Origin: Methylobacterium sp. E-005
Lineage (GTDB): Bacteria > Pseudomonadota > Alphaproteobacteria > Rhizobiales > Beijerinckiaceae
Reading direction: 5' to 3'
NCBI RefSeq assembly: GCF_022829725.1
Contig: NZ_JAKSYG010000256.1
Span: 1 to 64,000 of the forward strand
Length of the DNA stretch: 64,000 bases
Part shown: positions 18,101 through 25,656 of the stretch, piece after piece
Layout: the number at the start of each line of letters is the position of its first letter
Position numbering within the stretch: position 1 is the stretch's first letter
Notes under the pieces: model-generated
Told to the model about the DNA's origin: nothing
Database searches by the model: none
Seen by the model: only the letters and a program-made list of their open reading frames with translations
Made by a program: the position numbers and the translations under genes

Positions 18101-18297
18101 ACCTGCCGCTGGATCTCCGAGGTGGTCGCCCCCGGCCACGCCGCCGAGACCGACATCGTCTTGACGGTGAAGGCCGGATCCTCGGCGCGCCCGAGCTTCT
18201 GGAAGGCAAAGAATCCCGCGGCGGTCACCGCGATGATCAGGAAGAGCGTGACGGCGCGCTCGCGGACCGCCAGGGCGGAGAGATTGAAGCCGGTCAT
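15190..18297 (-). CDS. RND-family efflux permease (inner-membrane subunit)
   Basis: A 1035-aa RND permease with two-fold architecture (TM1, periplasmic loop, TM2-6, then a repeat). TM4 carries SLGLLVDDAIIAIEMM with the proton-relay Asp pair; the TM10 motif is SGILMRNTLILVD. The loop FNDEFSDVYFALYAL and the start AVRERAVTLFLI place it in the HAE1-like subgroup of two-gene pumps. Its start overlaps the stop of the adaptor gene by 4 bp (18294-18297), so they are translationally coupled. No outer-membrane factor is nearby; a TolC-type partner elsewhere is assumed. Substrate unknown. Confidence 0.92.
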   Translation of the reverse strand: MTGFNLSALAVRERAVTLFLIIAVTAAGFFAFQKLGRAEDPAFTVKTMSVSAAWPGATTSEIQRQVSDPLEKRLQELVYYDRVETTVRPGLMLMKVYFKDSMPPAKLQEQFYQARKKLSDQASSLPRGVLGPLFNDEFSDVYFALYALQAQGLPHRHLVLRAEDLRQRLLRVPGVEKINILGEQAQKIFVEISYQRLATLGITGQQLLAALANQNDVTPAGFVETAGPRVYLRLDGAIDGLDTIRNLPVAVGDRSLKLGDIAEVKRGYEDPKVFAIRNNGEPALMLGLVMKPGFNGLALGEALNAEEVAIHHELPTGITFAKITDQAKVIDDAIHEFMVKFFTALSVVIVVSLVALGFRVGIVVALAVPITLAAVFVVMMLTGRDFDRITLGALIISLGLLVDDAIIAIEMMVVRMEEGYDRVEAATHAWSATAAPMLTGTLVTIAGFLPVGFAASTAGEYAGNIFWVVGFSLIISWIVAVTFTPYLGVKLLPNIKKVEGGHEAIYATKNYERLRRVVRASVDHKWLAAGITVGLFAAAVVGMGKVEKQFFPNSERPELIVEVTLPTGSAFATTEASVKKVEAAVRGLPEAREITSYIGQGMPRFVLSFDPELPDPAFAQIVVQTSDAVSRDTLRIKLRKLVSDGLFPEARVRVLQIVFGPPIRFPVAFRVMGPDPDVIRGIADQVRDVMMANPNMRLVHLDWGDKTPSQHLVLDQERLRLIGLTPKEAGQQLQSYLNGTPATQVRENLRSVDVLLRSPGPERRSLGDIGDLTLTTHDGRQVPVSQVAHLESRNEDAVLKRYNRETYIRVQGDVLDGKQPPDIHAQIFPELDTIKAKLPTGYRIDTAGAVEESAKAMNALVAVFPLMLIVTLTVIMLQVRSFTTMFMVFATAPLGLVGAVPTLLAFHQPFGFNAILGLIALSGILMRNTLILVDQIHHDRAAGLSDYEAIVESTVRRARPVILTAAAAMLAFIPLTHSVFWGALAYVLIGGVGVGTLLTLLFLPALYALWFRVRRAPAETGVASESAQMRVQAPR

Positions 18298-19379
18298 TGG
18301 GTGACTCCCGTCAGGCTCGCGGGGGCCTGCCGGACCGCTTGGCCGGCCTTCAGGAGGTGGGCGCCGAGCGACACGATGCGGTCGCCCGGGCTGAGGCCCG
18401 ATACGACCTGTGCGCTTTCCTCGGACATGCGGGCGACGGAGACTGCCTGGGCGGTGACCGTCTTGGTGTCGGCGTTGAACTTCCAGACCGCCGAGCCCTG
18501 CCCGATGTCGATGAGGGCCCCGAGGGGTACGTCGACCGATGCCGTGCGCTGTGCATCCAGCGGCTTGAGCCGGAGCGTCACGGTCGCGCCGAGCGGCGCG
18601 GTCTCGCCTCCGCCAGAGAGGATGTAGCGGGCGCGATAGGTCCGTGTGGCCGGATCGGCGGTGGCGGAAAGTTCCCGGAGCTTGGCCGGATAGGTGGTCT
18701 CGCCCTCGGCGTAGAGGGTCGCAGATGCCGAGCCCTTCGCGAGCTGCCGGCTTCCCTCCGGCAGGAACACCTCCGCCTCGCGAGCGCCATCACGGGCGAG
18801 CTTGACCACGGTCTGGCCGGCGGCAACGACCTGGCCCGGCTCGGTCGGGACCTCCATCACGACGCCGTCGGCATCGGCCTGGAGTTCGGAATAGCCGGCT
18901 TGGTTGGCGACCTGGCTCGCCTGCGCCTCGGCGTTGGCGAACTGGGCGATGGCCGCATCCGCCGCGGCCTTGTTCTGGTCGTAGGTCTGCTTCGAGGTCC
19001 AGCCGTCCCCGACGAGCTTGCGGCTGCGCTCATCGTCAGCCTTGGCCTTGATCATCTGTGCCCGGGCCGCCTCGACCGACGCCCGCGCCGCGTTGAGCGC
19101 CAGGGTGAAGTCCGTCCGGTCGAGGCGCATCAGCGGCTGACCGAGGCGGACGTGGTCCCCCGGATCGACGAGGCGCTCGTAGATCTTGCCGCCGACCCGG
19201 AAGCCGAGGTTGCTCTCGGTCCGGGCCCGGATGACGCCGGTGTAGCGCGCGATGCCAGCCGCCGACGGGGCGACCGCGACCGTCTGCACCAGCGGCGGCT
19301 CCTGAGGCACTGCGGTCTCGGCCGGCGAGCAGGCTGCCAAAGCCAGCGGGGTCAGAACAAGGAAAGCCCTGGGGTCCAT
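18294..19379 (-). CDS. RND efflux periplasmic adaptor, lipoprotein
   Basis: A 361-aa membrane-fusion protein. It begins with a lipoprotein signal ending in the lipobox LALAAC (Cys17), so it is anchored to the outer face of the inner membrane. It has the adaptor lipoyl/beta-barrel layout: NLGFRVGGKIYERLVDPGDH, a helical hairpin (about residues 100-165), ADADGVVMEVPTEPGQVV, and the C-terminal VSGLSPGDRIVSLGAHLLK. It pairs with the RND permease that overlaps it by 4 bp. Upstream (19410-19435) is AT-rich and likely holds the promoter. Confidence 0.9.
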   Translation of the reverse strand: MDPRAFLVLTPLALAACSPAETAVPQEPPLVQTVAVAPSAAGIARYTGVIRARTESNLGFRVGGKIYERLVDPGDHVRLGQPLMRLDRTDFTLALNAARASVEAARAQMIKAKADDERSRKLVGDGWTSKQTYDQNKAAADAAIAQFANAEAQASQVANQAGYSELQADADGVVMEVPTEPGQVVAAGQTVVKLARDGAREAEVFLPEGSRQLAKGSASATLYAEGETTYPAKLRELSATADPATRTYRARYILSGGGETAPLGATVTLRLKPLDAQRTASVDVPLGALIDIGQGSAVWKFNADTKTVTAQAVSVARMSEESAQVVSGLSPGDRIVSLGAHLLKAGQAVRQAPASLTGVTQ

Positions 19380-19654
19380 CGCACCGCTCCTCTGCGGCCA
19401 TTTCCGACCGCATCAATCATTATGATCGACATCTATTTGGAGGCGAAACGGACGTCAATGCCGTCCCTGTCCGTCGACTTGGCTGGCGTGCTGGAGCGCA
19501 CAATGTCACCGGCTGGCCGGTCGGACAGACCTCCTGCACGGAGTGAAGTGACTGACTAATTCGAACCGCTCGACGTCGGCTTGTCGAATAAGGGCAATTG
19601 CACATACTGACTCGGCGAGTACCTGCCCGGACGCGTGATCAGGGACGAACGAAG

Positions 19655-20155
19655 ATGATCCAGGAACTGCGGGTCCAACACGTGGAGCACGTCACCACGC
19701 AGTCGTTCGAGAAGGTCGTCGCCGCCTTCGAACACGCCGTAGGGTCAATCGAGGAGGTCGGCTGGCCGGCTCTCCCAGGTGGTGCGCGAGACGAGGGGGA
19801 GTTCCGGAGCCAGGTCGAGAAGCATCTTGGACCGAGCGGCTTCACCCGCTTCCTCACGCTCGACCACGGCGACTGGCTCAATGTCTATGGGCAAGACGCC
19901 AAGGCGATGATGTACACCCTTGGCAACCCGCTCATCGCCATCACGATGCTGCGCCACGATATCCGGGCCGGCCTCAACGTGCCCGTTCGGCTCTTCCTCT
20001 ACCGTGACGAGGCTTCGGGAACGACGCGTCTCGCCTACAACGTGCCCTCCACGCTGATGGGCAACATCGCCGATAAAGCATGCCTCGCCGCGGCCCGAGG
20101 CCTCGATGCCAAGCTTGCCGCCCTCGCGGAACAGGTGACCGGCACTACGGCGTGA
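19655..20155 (+). CDS. DUF302 domain-containing protein (divergent member)
   Basis: A 166-aa DUF302 protein, more distant from the two close paralogues in this window. It shares the layout: an N-terminal strand with VEHVTTQSFEKVVAAFE, then TLGNPLIAITMLRHDIRAG and VPVRLFLYRDEASG. The ATG at 19655 opens MIQELRVQHVEHV; I see no signal peptide. It is divergent from the RND adaptor and followed after 28 bp by a truncated ketopantoate reductase. Function unknown. Confidence 0.78.
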   Translation: MIQELRVQHVEHVTTQSFEKVVAAFEHAVGSIEEVGWPALPGGARDEGEFRSQVEKHLGPSGFTRFLTLDHGDWLNVYGQDAKAMMYTLGNPLIAITMLRHDIRAGLNVPVRLFLYRDEASGTTRLAYNVPSTLMGNIADKACLAAARGLDAKLAALAEQVTGTTA

Positions 20156-20183
20156 ACTCGCCCTCGCTCAATAGGAGAACACC

Positions 20184-20285
20184 ATGCGCCTGCTCGTCGT
20201 GGGGGCCGGATCGACCGGCGGGTACATTGGGGGCCGGCTCGCCCAGGCGGGCCGCGCCGACCAGAACAGGTTCGGAAACGCCTGA
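20184..20285 (+). pseudogene. Truncated ketopantoate reductase (PanE/ApbA) N-terminus
   Basis: 33 codons from an ATG with an AGGAG site: MRLLVVGAGSTGGYIGGRLA then QAGR, the PanE/ApbA Rossmann start (GAGxxGGYxGGRLA), after which the sequence turns into unrelated codons and stops at 20283-20285. The roughly 280 remaining residues are absent. The retained ribosome site shows the gene once followed the DUF302 gene in an operon. Confidence 0.65.
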
Positions 20286-20323
20286 GACGAACCGGCCCTA
20301 CCCATCGTCCGGAACCGACACGC

Positions 20324-20767
20324 CTAGCGCGCCGGACCCGGAAGATCGGTCGTGGTAACCTGGCGCATCAGGTTTTTGAGACCGGCTGCCTCATCCTGCC
20401 CGAAGCTAGCCTGGAAGCCTTCCTCCGCGGACTTCCAGAGTGGCTTGGCCAATGCGAGGAGCGCGCTTCCCTCCGGCGTAAGCGCCACAACCCGTCTTCG
20501 GCCATCCCTCGTCGATGGCCGGACGGTCAGAAGTCCGCGCCGGTCCAGTGGTCGCAGGAGATGGCCGAGGGTCGAGCGATCCATGACCAGAAGCGCGGCG
20601 AGCTGCTGGACCGACGGCTCGCCGTGGCGGTCGACCTTGGTCAGTATGGAATACTGGTTGAGGCCGAGGCCCGTGGGAGCCAGCACGCCGTCGTAGAGAC
20701 GCGTCAGGTGCCTGGCGGCCTGCCTCACGGCGGAGCAACTGCAGGCCTCCGGTGGCACGTCGTCCAT
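20324..20767 (-). CDS. MarR family transcriptional regulator
   Basis: 147 aa. Winged-helix core: GLGLNQYSILTKVDRHGEPS, QQLAALLVMDRSTLGHLLRP and the wing STRDGRRRVVALTPEG. The N-terminus carries EACSCSAVRQAARHLTRLYD; the two close Cys at residues 9 and 11 could form a thiol redox switch, as in OhrR-type regulators, though that is inference. It starts at the ATG at 20767. It is convergent with the DUF302/PanE remnant and lies downstream of a TetR gene. Confidence 0.85.
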   Translation of the reverse strand: MDDVPPEACSCSAVRQAARHLTRLYDGVLAPTGLGLNQYSILTKVDRHGEPSVQQLAALLVMDRSTLGHLLRPLDRRGLLTVRPSTRDGRRRVVALTPEGSALLALAKPLWKSAEEGFQASFGQDEAAGLKNLMRQVTTTDLPGPAR

Positions 20768-20885
20768 ATGTGCCTCTCGCTCCCTTGGCGTCCACGGCCC
20801 ATTGCCTGCATCGAGATGGCGGCATTTGCCCCTGTTCGCAACGACGGAATCAAGGTCGGCAATGTTCGAGCGGAGAGCCGTGGCC

Positions 20886-21485
20886 TCACTGACGATCCGA
20901 GGGAGTAGGTTCGTCGTCGGCCTCCAGGAGCGCGGCGACCGCATGCTTGGCGGACACGAACGGTGAACCGTCGCCGTAGACCTGCGAGAGCAGCAGGGCT
21001 CCCTGGAACAGCACGTTGATCTGCTTGCCCACCTCGGCCGGCCTCGCGAGCCCGGCCCGCTCGCAGAGGTCGACGAAGCGTCGCTCGACGTAAAGCGCCG
21101 CATGCTTCCCGTGCGCGGCCAAGCCGGCGTGCTTGCCGACGAACTCCTGGGCCGCCTTGATGCCCAGGCAGCCTCGCGTCGGGTTCTCGTCGATCATCGC
21201 CTTGCGGGCATCGAAGATGGCCATGATCTGCTGGCGCGGTTCCTCGTTCGAAGCCGCCACGGGATCAAAGAGCTTCCCGACGATGAACTGACCATAGAAC
21301 TCCAGGACTGCCTCGATGAGGTCGTCCTTGGTCGGGAAATACTTGTACAGCGTACGCTTCGAGATGCCGCTCTCCGAGAGGACGGCATCGACGCCGGTCG
21401 CATGGAAACCGCCGTCGTAGAAGCGGTCGAAAGCCTGCCGCACGATCTCCCGCTTCTTGTCCTCGCCCCGCACGTCGCCGGCCAT
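20886..21485 (-). CDS. TetR/AcrR family transcriptional regulator
   Basis: 199 aa. The HTH covers EIVRQAFDRFYDGGFHATGV and SESGISKRTLYKYFPTKDDL (residues about 12-60). The C-terminal segment RGCLGIKAAQEF is typical of TetR proteins paired with SDR or efflux genes. It diverges from the SDR gene at 21629, and a perfect 47-bp inverted repeat with two 18-bp operator copies lies between them, so reciprocal repression is very likely. Inducer unknown. Confidence 0.88.
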   Translation of the reverse strand: MAGDVRGEDKKREIVRQAFDRFYDGGFHATGVDAVLSESGISKRTLYKYFPTKDDLIEAVLEFYGQFIVGKLFDPVAASNEEPRQQIMAIFDARKAMIDENPTRGCLGIKAAQEFVGKHAGLAAHGKHAALYVERRFVDLCERAGLARPAEVGKQINVLFQGALLLSQVYGDGSPFVSAKHAVAALLEADDEPTPSDRQ

Positions 21486-21533
21486 CGGGCCCCCCTTCCA
21501 TCCTTCCGCACCATACCGAATGGCCTTGACCGG

Positions 21534-21551
21534 GTAAACCGATCTGTTTAC
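21534..21551. promoter_or_regulatory. TetR operator copy A
   Basis: GTAAACCGATCTGTTTAC, itself a near palindrome with GTAAAC/GTTTAC arms. It is the exact reverse complement of copy B at 21563-21580; the two copies with an 11-bp spacer form one 47-bp inverted repeat in the TetR/SDR gap. Confidence 0.75.
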
Positions 21552-21562
21552 GTGCCAAGCAT

Positions 21563-21580
21563 GTAAACAGATCGGTTTAC
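21563..21580. promoter_or_regulatory. TetR operator copy B
   Basis: GTAAACAGATCGGTTTAC, the exact inverted copy of 21534-21551. It lies 48 bp upstream of the SDR start, where a bound repressor would overlap the promoter. Confidence 0.75.
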
Positions 21581-21628
21581 TTCGCCGCGGGACGGGTCCG
21601 GCGTGCGACGCCTATTGGAGGAGAGATC

Positions 21629-22348
21629 ATGTCCCTGCAGAACAAGGTGGTTCTGGTCACCGGCGCCAACCGCGGCATCGGTGCGGCCGTCGTGCGCGAA
21701 TTCCTCAAGGCGGATGTGGCGAAGGTCTACGCCGCCGCGCGCAGCGTGGCGTCCTTGCCCGACTTCGGCGACCGCCGTGTCGTCCCGCTGCAGCTCGACG
21801 TAACCAGCGACGCATCCGTCGCGGCGGCCGCCGGAACCGCCGCGGATCTCGACATCCTCGTCAACAACGCCGGCACCATGGCGTTCGGCGACTCGATCGC
21901 CACGAGCCAGGACGCGGTCGAGGCCGACATGAACGTCAACTACTACGGCACGTTGCGGGTGATCCGGGCCTTCCTGCCGCATCTCACCGGCCGTGGATCG
22001 GGGACGGTTGCCAACGTCGTCAGCGTCGTCGGCCTTGCGCCCGTACCGCTCCTGGCCGGCTACTCGGCCTCAAAGGCCGCCCTGCAGTCGTTGACGCAAG
22101 GACTACGCGGCACCTTGGCGAAGTCCGGGGTCACCGTCGTCGGGATCTATCCCGGTCCCATCGACACGGACTTGGCCAAGGACATGCCGATGGAGAAGGC
22201 GTCGCCCGAACATGCGGCCGCCAACATCGTCCGGGGCCTCGCCGATGGTCAGACCTCGATCTTCCCGGACCCCACCGCGCAGCAGATCGGCCAGCTTTGG
22301 TCCCAGACCGGGCCGCAACTCGAAGCCGCGCTGCAGGCCGGCGGCTGA
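21629..22348 (+). CDS. SDR family NAD(P)-dependent oxidoreductase
   Basis: A 239-aa classical-type SDR. Cofactor motif TGANRGIG (residues 11-18), acid motif LDVT, NNAG (about 78), catalytic Ser in NVVSVVGLA and the YSASK catalytic Tyr/Lys pair (about 146-150), then YPGPIDTDL. The basic residue after the glycine-rich loop (GANRGIG) and AAAR suggest NADPH preference. It carries an AGGAGAG ribosome site and is controlled by the divergent TetR operators. Probably reduces a reactive carbonyl; substrate unknown. Confidence 0.9.
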   Translation: MSLQNKVVLVTGANRGIGAAVVREFLKADVAKVYAAARSVASLPDFGDRRVVPLQLDVTSDASVAAAAGTAADLDILVNNAGTMAFGDSIATSQDAVEADMNVNYYGTLRVIRAFLPHLTGRGSGTVANVVSVVGLAPVPLLAGYSASKAALQSLTQGLRGTLAKSGVTVVGIYPGPIDTDLAKDMPMEKASPEHAAANIVRGLADGQTSIFPDPTAQQIGQLWSQTGPQLEAALQAGG

Positions 22349-22573
22349 CGGACCTCCGTCGATCTGGCTTTCCGGGGCCTTCGGGCCCGACCCGTCGAGG
22401 CGGGGGTGGCGACAGTCGCCGCCCTCGCTCCGCCAGCCGCAGCGTTGGCGTGCCTGGGAAAGAGTGCCGCACGCCGAGGTCTCGCGCCGGCGGTGGCCGC
22501 CTGTCCAGGATGCTGCCGGCCGTCGAGATCTCCGTGGCCGGTCGCCTAGCCGACCTCGCGGCATTCCGGTCCT

Positions 22574-24016
22574 TCATCGCCGCAACAGTGGGTCGTCCTG
22601 CGTGACGCGGCTGCGCACCGTGAAGACACCGCCCCCGGACAGGATGGCGCTCCGGGCGAGGAGACGGCCGCCCTGCCAGTTGGACAGCCCGAGCTCGGGC
22701 TGGTTCAGGGCATATTGCCCGTCGACCCACCGGGTGAACCCATCGCCGACAAAGGGCGCGTTCACCGTGTCGTAGAAGCGGCGATGCGCCTCCGGATCCC
22801 GGCTGATCAGCGATGCGGCGAAACGCGGGCTGTGGCGATTGAACAGGGTCACCGCGTGATCGAGATCGTCCACGATCTTCAGGCTGACCTCGGGCGTGTC
22901 CTCCCATTCCCATTCGTGGCCGAGATCACCCTCCGATTGGATCTCCGTCAGCGGTTCGGTCTGCTCACCCCCGGCGCGCCGGACCCGGACGGTAGCGGTG
23001 CGCCAAGCCTCCGGTAGAGCAGTCTCGTCGCCAACGACCACGTGAAGCTTGCATCCGGAGCCGCGCACGCGGCCGGCGGATTCCAGGGCTGCCAGGAAAA
23101 TCGGCACCAGATCCGTCACCCGGGCGCGATGGATGCAGCACACGTTCAGCGTGTTGCAGACCTTCCGGTCCAAGGAAGCTTCGACGGCTGCGGAGAAGCG
23201 CGCCACATCCGCATCGCGGTCGGCCACCATCCACGCACCGCCGGTTCCATGCAGGCTGACCGCCGTGCCGGCTTGTCGGGCGACGCTCCCGAGCTGGGCC
23301 ACCGCACGACCCGACCCGCGTGCCACCGCCAGCGAGAGCCGACGGTCCGCGAAGAGTGCCCAGCCGGTCGACCGTTCCGGGCTCTCGACGAGCGAGATGG
23401 CTCCAGGCGGGAGGCCGGTCTCCCTCAGCGCGGGCATGAGGGCGTGCCGCATGATGGCCTGTGCGGTGCCGAGCGCGTCACTGCCGATGCGGAAGACGGC
23501 CGTGTTGCCGCTGCGCAGGACACCGGCGGCATCGGCGAGGACGTTGGGACGCCCCTCGAAGACGAAGCCGACCACGCCGAGCGGTGCCGCCACCTGCTCG
23601 ACCGTCCAGCCCGCATGGACGATGCGTTCGACGACTCGATCGCGCGGCGTCTCGCTGTCGCGCCACGCCCGCAGGCCCGCGATCATGTCCTGCCGCATCC
23701 GGTCGGTGGCGACGAGGCGGGTCGTCGAACGGCCACCGCCCTGGGCGCGCTCGACATCCTGCCGGTTCGCCTCAGCAATGGCACTCCAGGCCGAAGGGTC
23801 TTCGAGGAGCGCAGCGAAACGGTCGAAGAACCGCCCGATGCCCCGATCCGGTATCGCCGACATCTCCAGGAAGGCTGCATGGGCCCGGTCCACCGCGGCG
23901 GCCGCCATGGCGATCTGGGCCGCGGGGATGTGGAGCAGGTCTCCGGTCTCCTGCAGGACCAGCAGGTGGTCGCCAGGTTGGAAGGCCTCCGTGAGTTCCG
24001 GCGTGATCACAGTCAT
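22574..24016 (-). CDS. ProA-like aldehyde dehydrogenase (glutamate-5-semialdehyde dehydrogenase family)
   Basis: 480 aa, longer than typical ProA (about 420). ALDH-superfamily signatures include PLGVVGFVFEGRPNVLADAA, RSGNTAVFRIGS and the catalytic Cys region SLDRKVCNTLNVCC. The end LGLSNWQGGRLLARSAILSG replaces the usual ProA tail. The ATG at 24016 follows GGGGGTGA; an ATG at 24088 is possible. No proB or proC is adjacent, so proline biosynthesis is not implied; a role on a specialised semialdehyde or acyl-phosphate is more likely. Confidence 0.8.
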   Translation of the reverse strand: MTVITPELTEAFQPGDHLLVLQETGDLLHIPAAQIAMAAAAVDRAHAAFLEMSAIPDRGIGRFFDRFAALLEDPSAWSAIAEANRQDVERAQGGGRSTTRLVATDRMRQDMIAGLRAWRDSETPRDRVVERIVHAGWTVEQVAAPLGVVGFVFEGRPNVLADAAGVLRSGNTAVFRIGSDALGTAQAIMRHALMPALRETGLPPGAISLVESPERSTGWALFADRRLSLAVARGSGRAVAQLGSVARQAGTAVSLHGTGGAWMVADRDADVARFSAAVEASLDRKVCNTLNVCCIHRARVTDLVPIFLAALESAGRVRGSGCKLHVVVGDETALPEAWRTATVRVRRAGGEQTEPLTEIQSEGDLGHEWEWEDTPEVSLKIVDDLDHAVTLFNRHSPRFAASLISRDPEAHRRFYDTVNAPFVGDGFTRWVDGQYALNQPELGLSNWQGGRLLARSAILSGGGVFTVRSRVTQDDPLLRR

Positions 24017-24120
24017 GCGGTCACCCCCGAAAGGCACGGGGGTTCCCGACACGAGGCACGCGAGGGCGTTCAACTTGGAAGTGGGCATAGGGAATGGGGG
24101 CCTTCGGGATTTAGGCTAAG

Positions 24121-24142
24121 CCCCTGCTTCGCCTGGCAGGGG
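24121..24142. terminator. Stem-loop between MATE and ProA-like genes
   Basis: CCCCTGC, 8-base loop, GCAGGGG: a perfect 7-bp GC-rich stem in the 176-bp gap after the MATE stop. No T-run follows on either strand, so a terminator role is tentative. Confidence 0.3.
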
Positions 24143-24159
24143 TCGGAAGGAGTAGGTCC

Positions 24160-24177
24160 GCCGGTTGACGAACCGGC
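24160..24177 (-). terminator. Stem-loop 16 bp after the MATE stop codon
   Basis: GCCGGTT-GACG-AACCGGC, a perfect 7-bp stem with a tetraloop, placed where a transcription terminator of the MATE operon would be. The U-tract is missing. Confidence 0.35.
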
Positions 24178-24192
24178 ATGACCGGCGGCCCG

Positions 24193-25530
24193 TCATGCCC
24201 TGCGCGGCGTCGGTGGCAGAGCGGTCGACGTCCGAGATCGTCCGAGCCACGCCCCGGACGCCAGGGCGCCGGCATTGATGAAAGCCAGGGTGGCAAGGCC
24301 AGCGCCGAGAGCGAGGAACAGGCCCTCCAACCCGTAGCCGAGATGCAAGGCCAGGAGTCCCCCGCCGAGCGCGACGGTGACGCGGAGCAATCCTGCAACC
24401 AGCGGCCACCCCACCTGTCCCGCCCCCTGCGCGGCGAAGTAGAGGGCGAGCCCGACGCCGAAGAGGCCGTAGAAGGGCCCGACGAGCCGAAGATAGAGCG
24501 CGCCGACGGCGAGCATGCCGCTATCCTGGTCGAACAGGTGCAGCCAGACCTCGGGTCGGAGTGCGGCGGCGAGCCCGATACATTCTGCAAGGAGGCCGGC
24601 GATCACCGCCCCCATCCAGGCCACCTGCCTGGCGCGGGCCGTATCCCCGGCGCCCACCGCGGTTCCGACCATCGCGGCAAGCGGCGCCCCAAAGCCGAAC
24701 ACCATGGGCACAAGGAGGTATACGAGCCGCGCCCCCGTGCCGTACCCCGCCACCGCCGCCGGCCCGGCCACGCCCACGAGGCCGGTCGCCGTGGCGATGG
24801 TCACGTTCGTGGTGGCGCTGACGACGGCCGAGACGGCACCGATCCGGAGGATCGACGCCAGCGCGGTCCGCGACAGGGCCGGCGGCCGGACCGGAGGATG
24901 CAGGACCCCGCGGCCGGACCAGAGGTAACCGGCGAAGACGACGATCCCGGCCACGTAGTAGGCGAGCACCGCGACCGCGCCGCCGACTACCCCGAGTTGC
25001 GGCAGAGGCCCGATGCCGAAGATCAGCGCGGGTGAGAGCGGGATGAGGGCGAGCGTGCCCCCGCACATCACCCCGGCCGGGAGCAGCATGTTGCCGGTGC
25101 CCCGGATCACGGCGGCCAGCGCGTTGAACAGCCAGAGCAGCACGGCGCCGGCGAAGACCACATCCGAATAAGTGAGCGCGGCCGTCAGCGAGGCCCCGCT
25201 TCCCCCCATGGCGGCATAGAGGTGCGGGCCGGCGAGCAGGGCCGCGACGGTGGTGAGCGCACCGAGCCCGACCGCGATGGCGACCGCGTGCCAGACCAGA
25301 CCGTTCGCCTCCGCCAGCCGACCGCCGCCAAGCGCCCGCGAGACGGCCGAGAGCATGCCCCCGCCGACCGCGCCGGCCGAGACCATCTGGATCAGCATCA
25401 GCATCGGGAAGACGAGGGCCATGCCGGCCAGGGCATCGGTGCCGAGGCGGGCGATGAAGTAGGTCTCGATCAGGCCCGTCGAGGCCTGGGCGGTGGTCAT
25501 CAGGACGTTGGGCCCCGCGAGGCGCAGCAA
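24193..25530 (-). CDS. MATE family efflux transporter (5' end apparently frameshifted)
   Basis: 445 aa from a TTG start, with about 12 membrane segments and MATE features (AGPNVLMTTAQASTGLIETYF in TM1; AGMALVFPMLMLIQM). It exports drugs or metabolites using a Na+ or H+ gradient. The start is unsatisfactory because the frame remains coding-like upstream (DARTERLLRGSVLGTLLRLA), as in homologues. A GTG at 25660 overlaps the hotdog stop (GTGA) but is one base out of frame; the shift falls at a G8 run (25580-25587). With seven Gs the gene would read continuously from 25660. This is a sequencing error, a null allele or a slippage site. Confidence 0.82.
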   Translation of the reverse strand: MLRLAGPNVLMTTAQASTGLIETYFIARLGTDALAGMALVFPMLMLIQMVSAGAVGGGMLSAVSRALGGGRLAEANGLVWHAVAIAVGLGALTTVAALLAGPHLYAAMGGSGASLTAALTYSDVVFAGAVLLWLFNALAAVIRGTGNMLLPAGVMCGGTLALIPLSPALIFGIGPLPQLGVVGGAVAVLAYYVAGIVVFAGYLWSGRGVLHPPVRPPALSRTALASILRIGAVSAVVSATTNVTIATATGLVGVAGPAAVAGYGTGARLVYLLVPMVFGFGAPLAAMVGTAVGAGDTARARQVAWMGAVIAGLLAECIGLAAALRPEVWLHLFDQDSGMLAVGALYLRLVGPFYGLFGVGLALYFAAQGAGQVGWPLVAGLLRVTVALGGGLLALHLGYGLEGLFLALGAGLATLAFINAGALASGAWLGRSRTSTALPPTPRRA

Positions 25531-25656
25531 GGTCCCGAGGACCGAGCCCCTCAGCAGGCGCTCCGTGCGGGCATCCCGTGGGGGGGGCCCCGCTCCCGAG
25601 GCCGGGCGGGTCGAGATCGCGCGCCGATACCGGCGGCCGGGCGGTACGAGCGGCCC

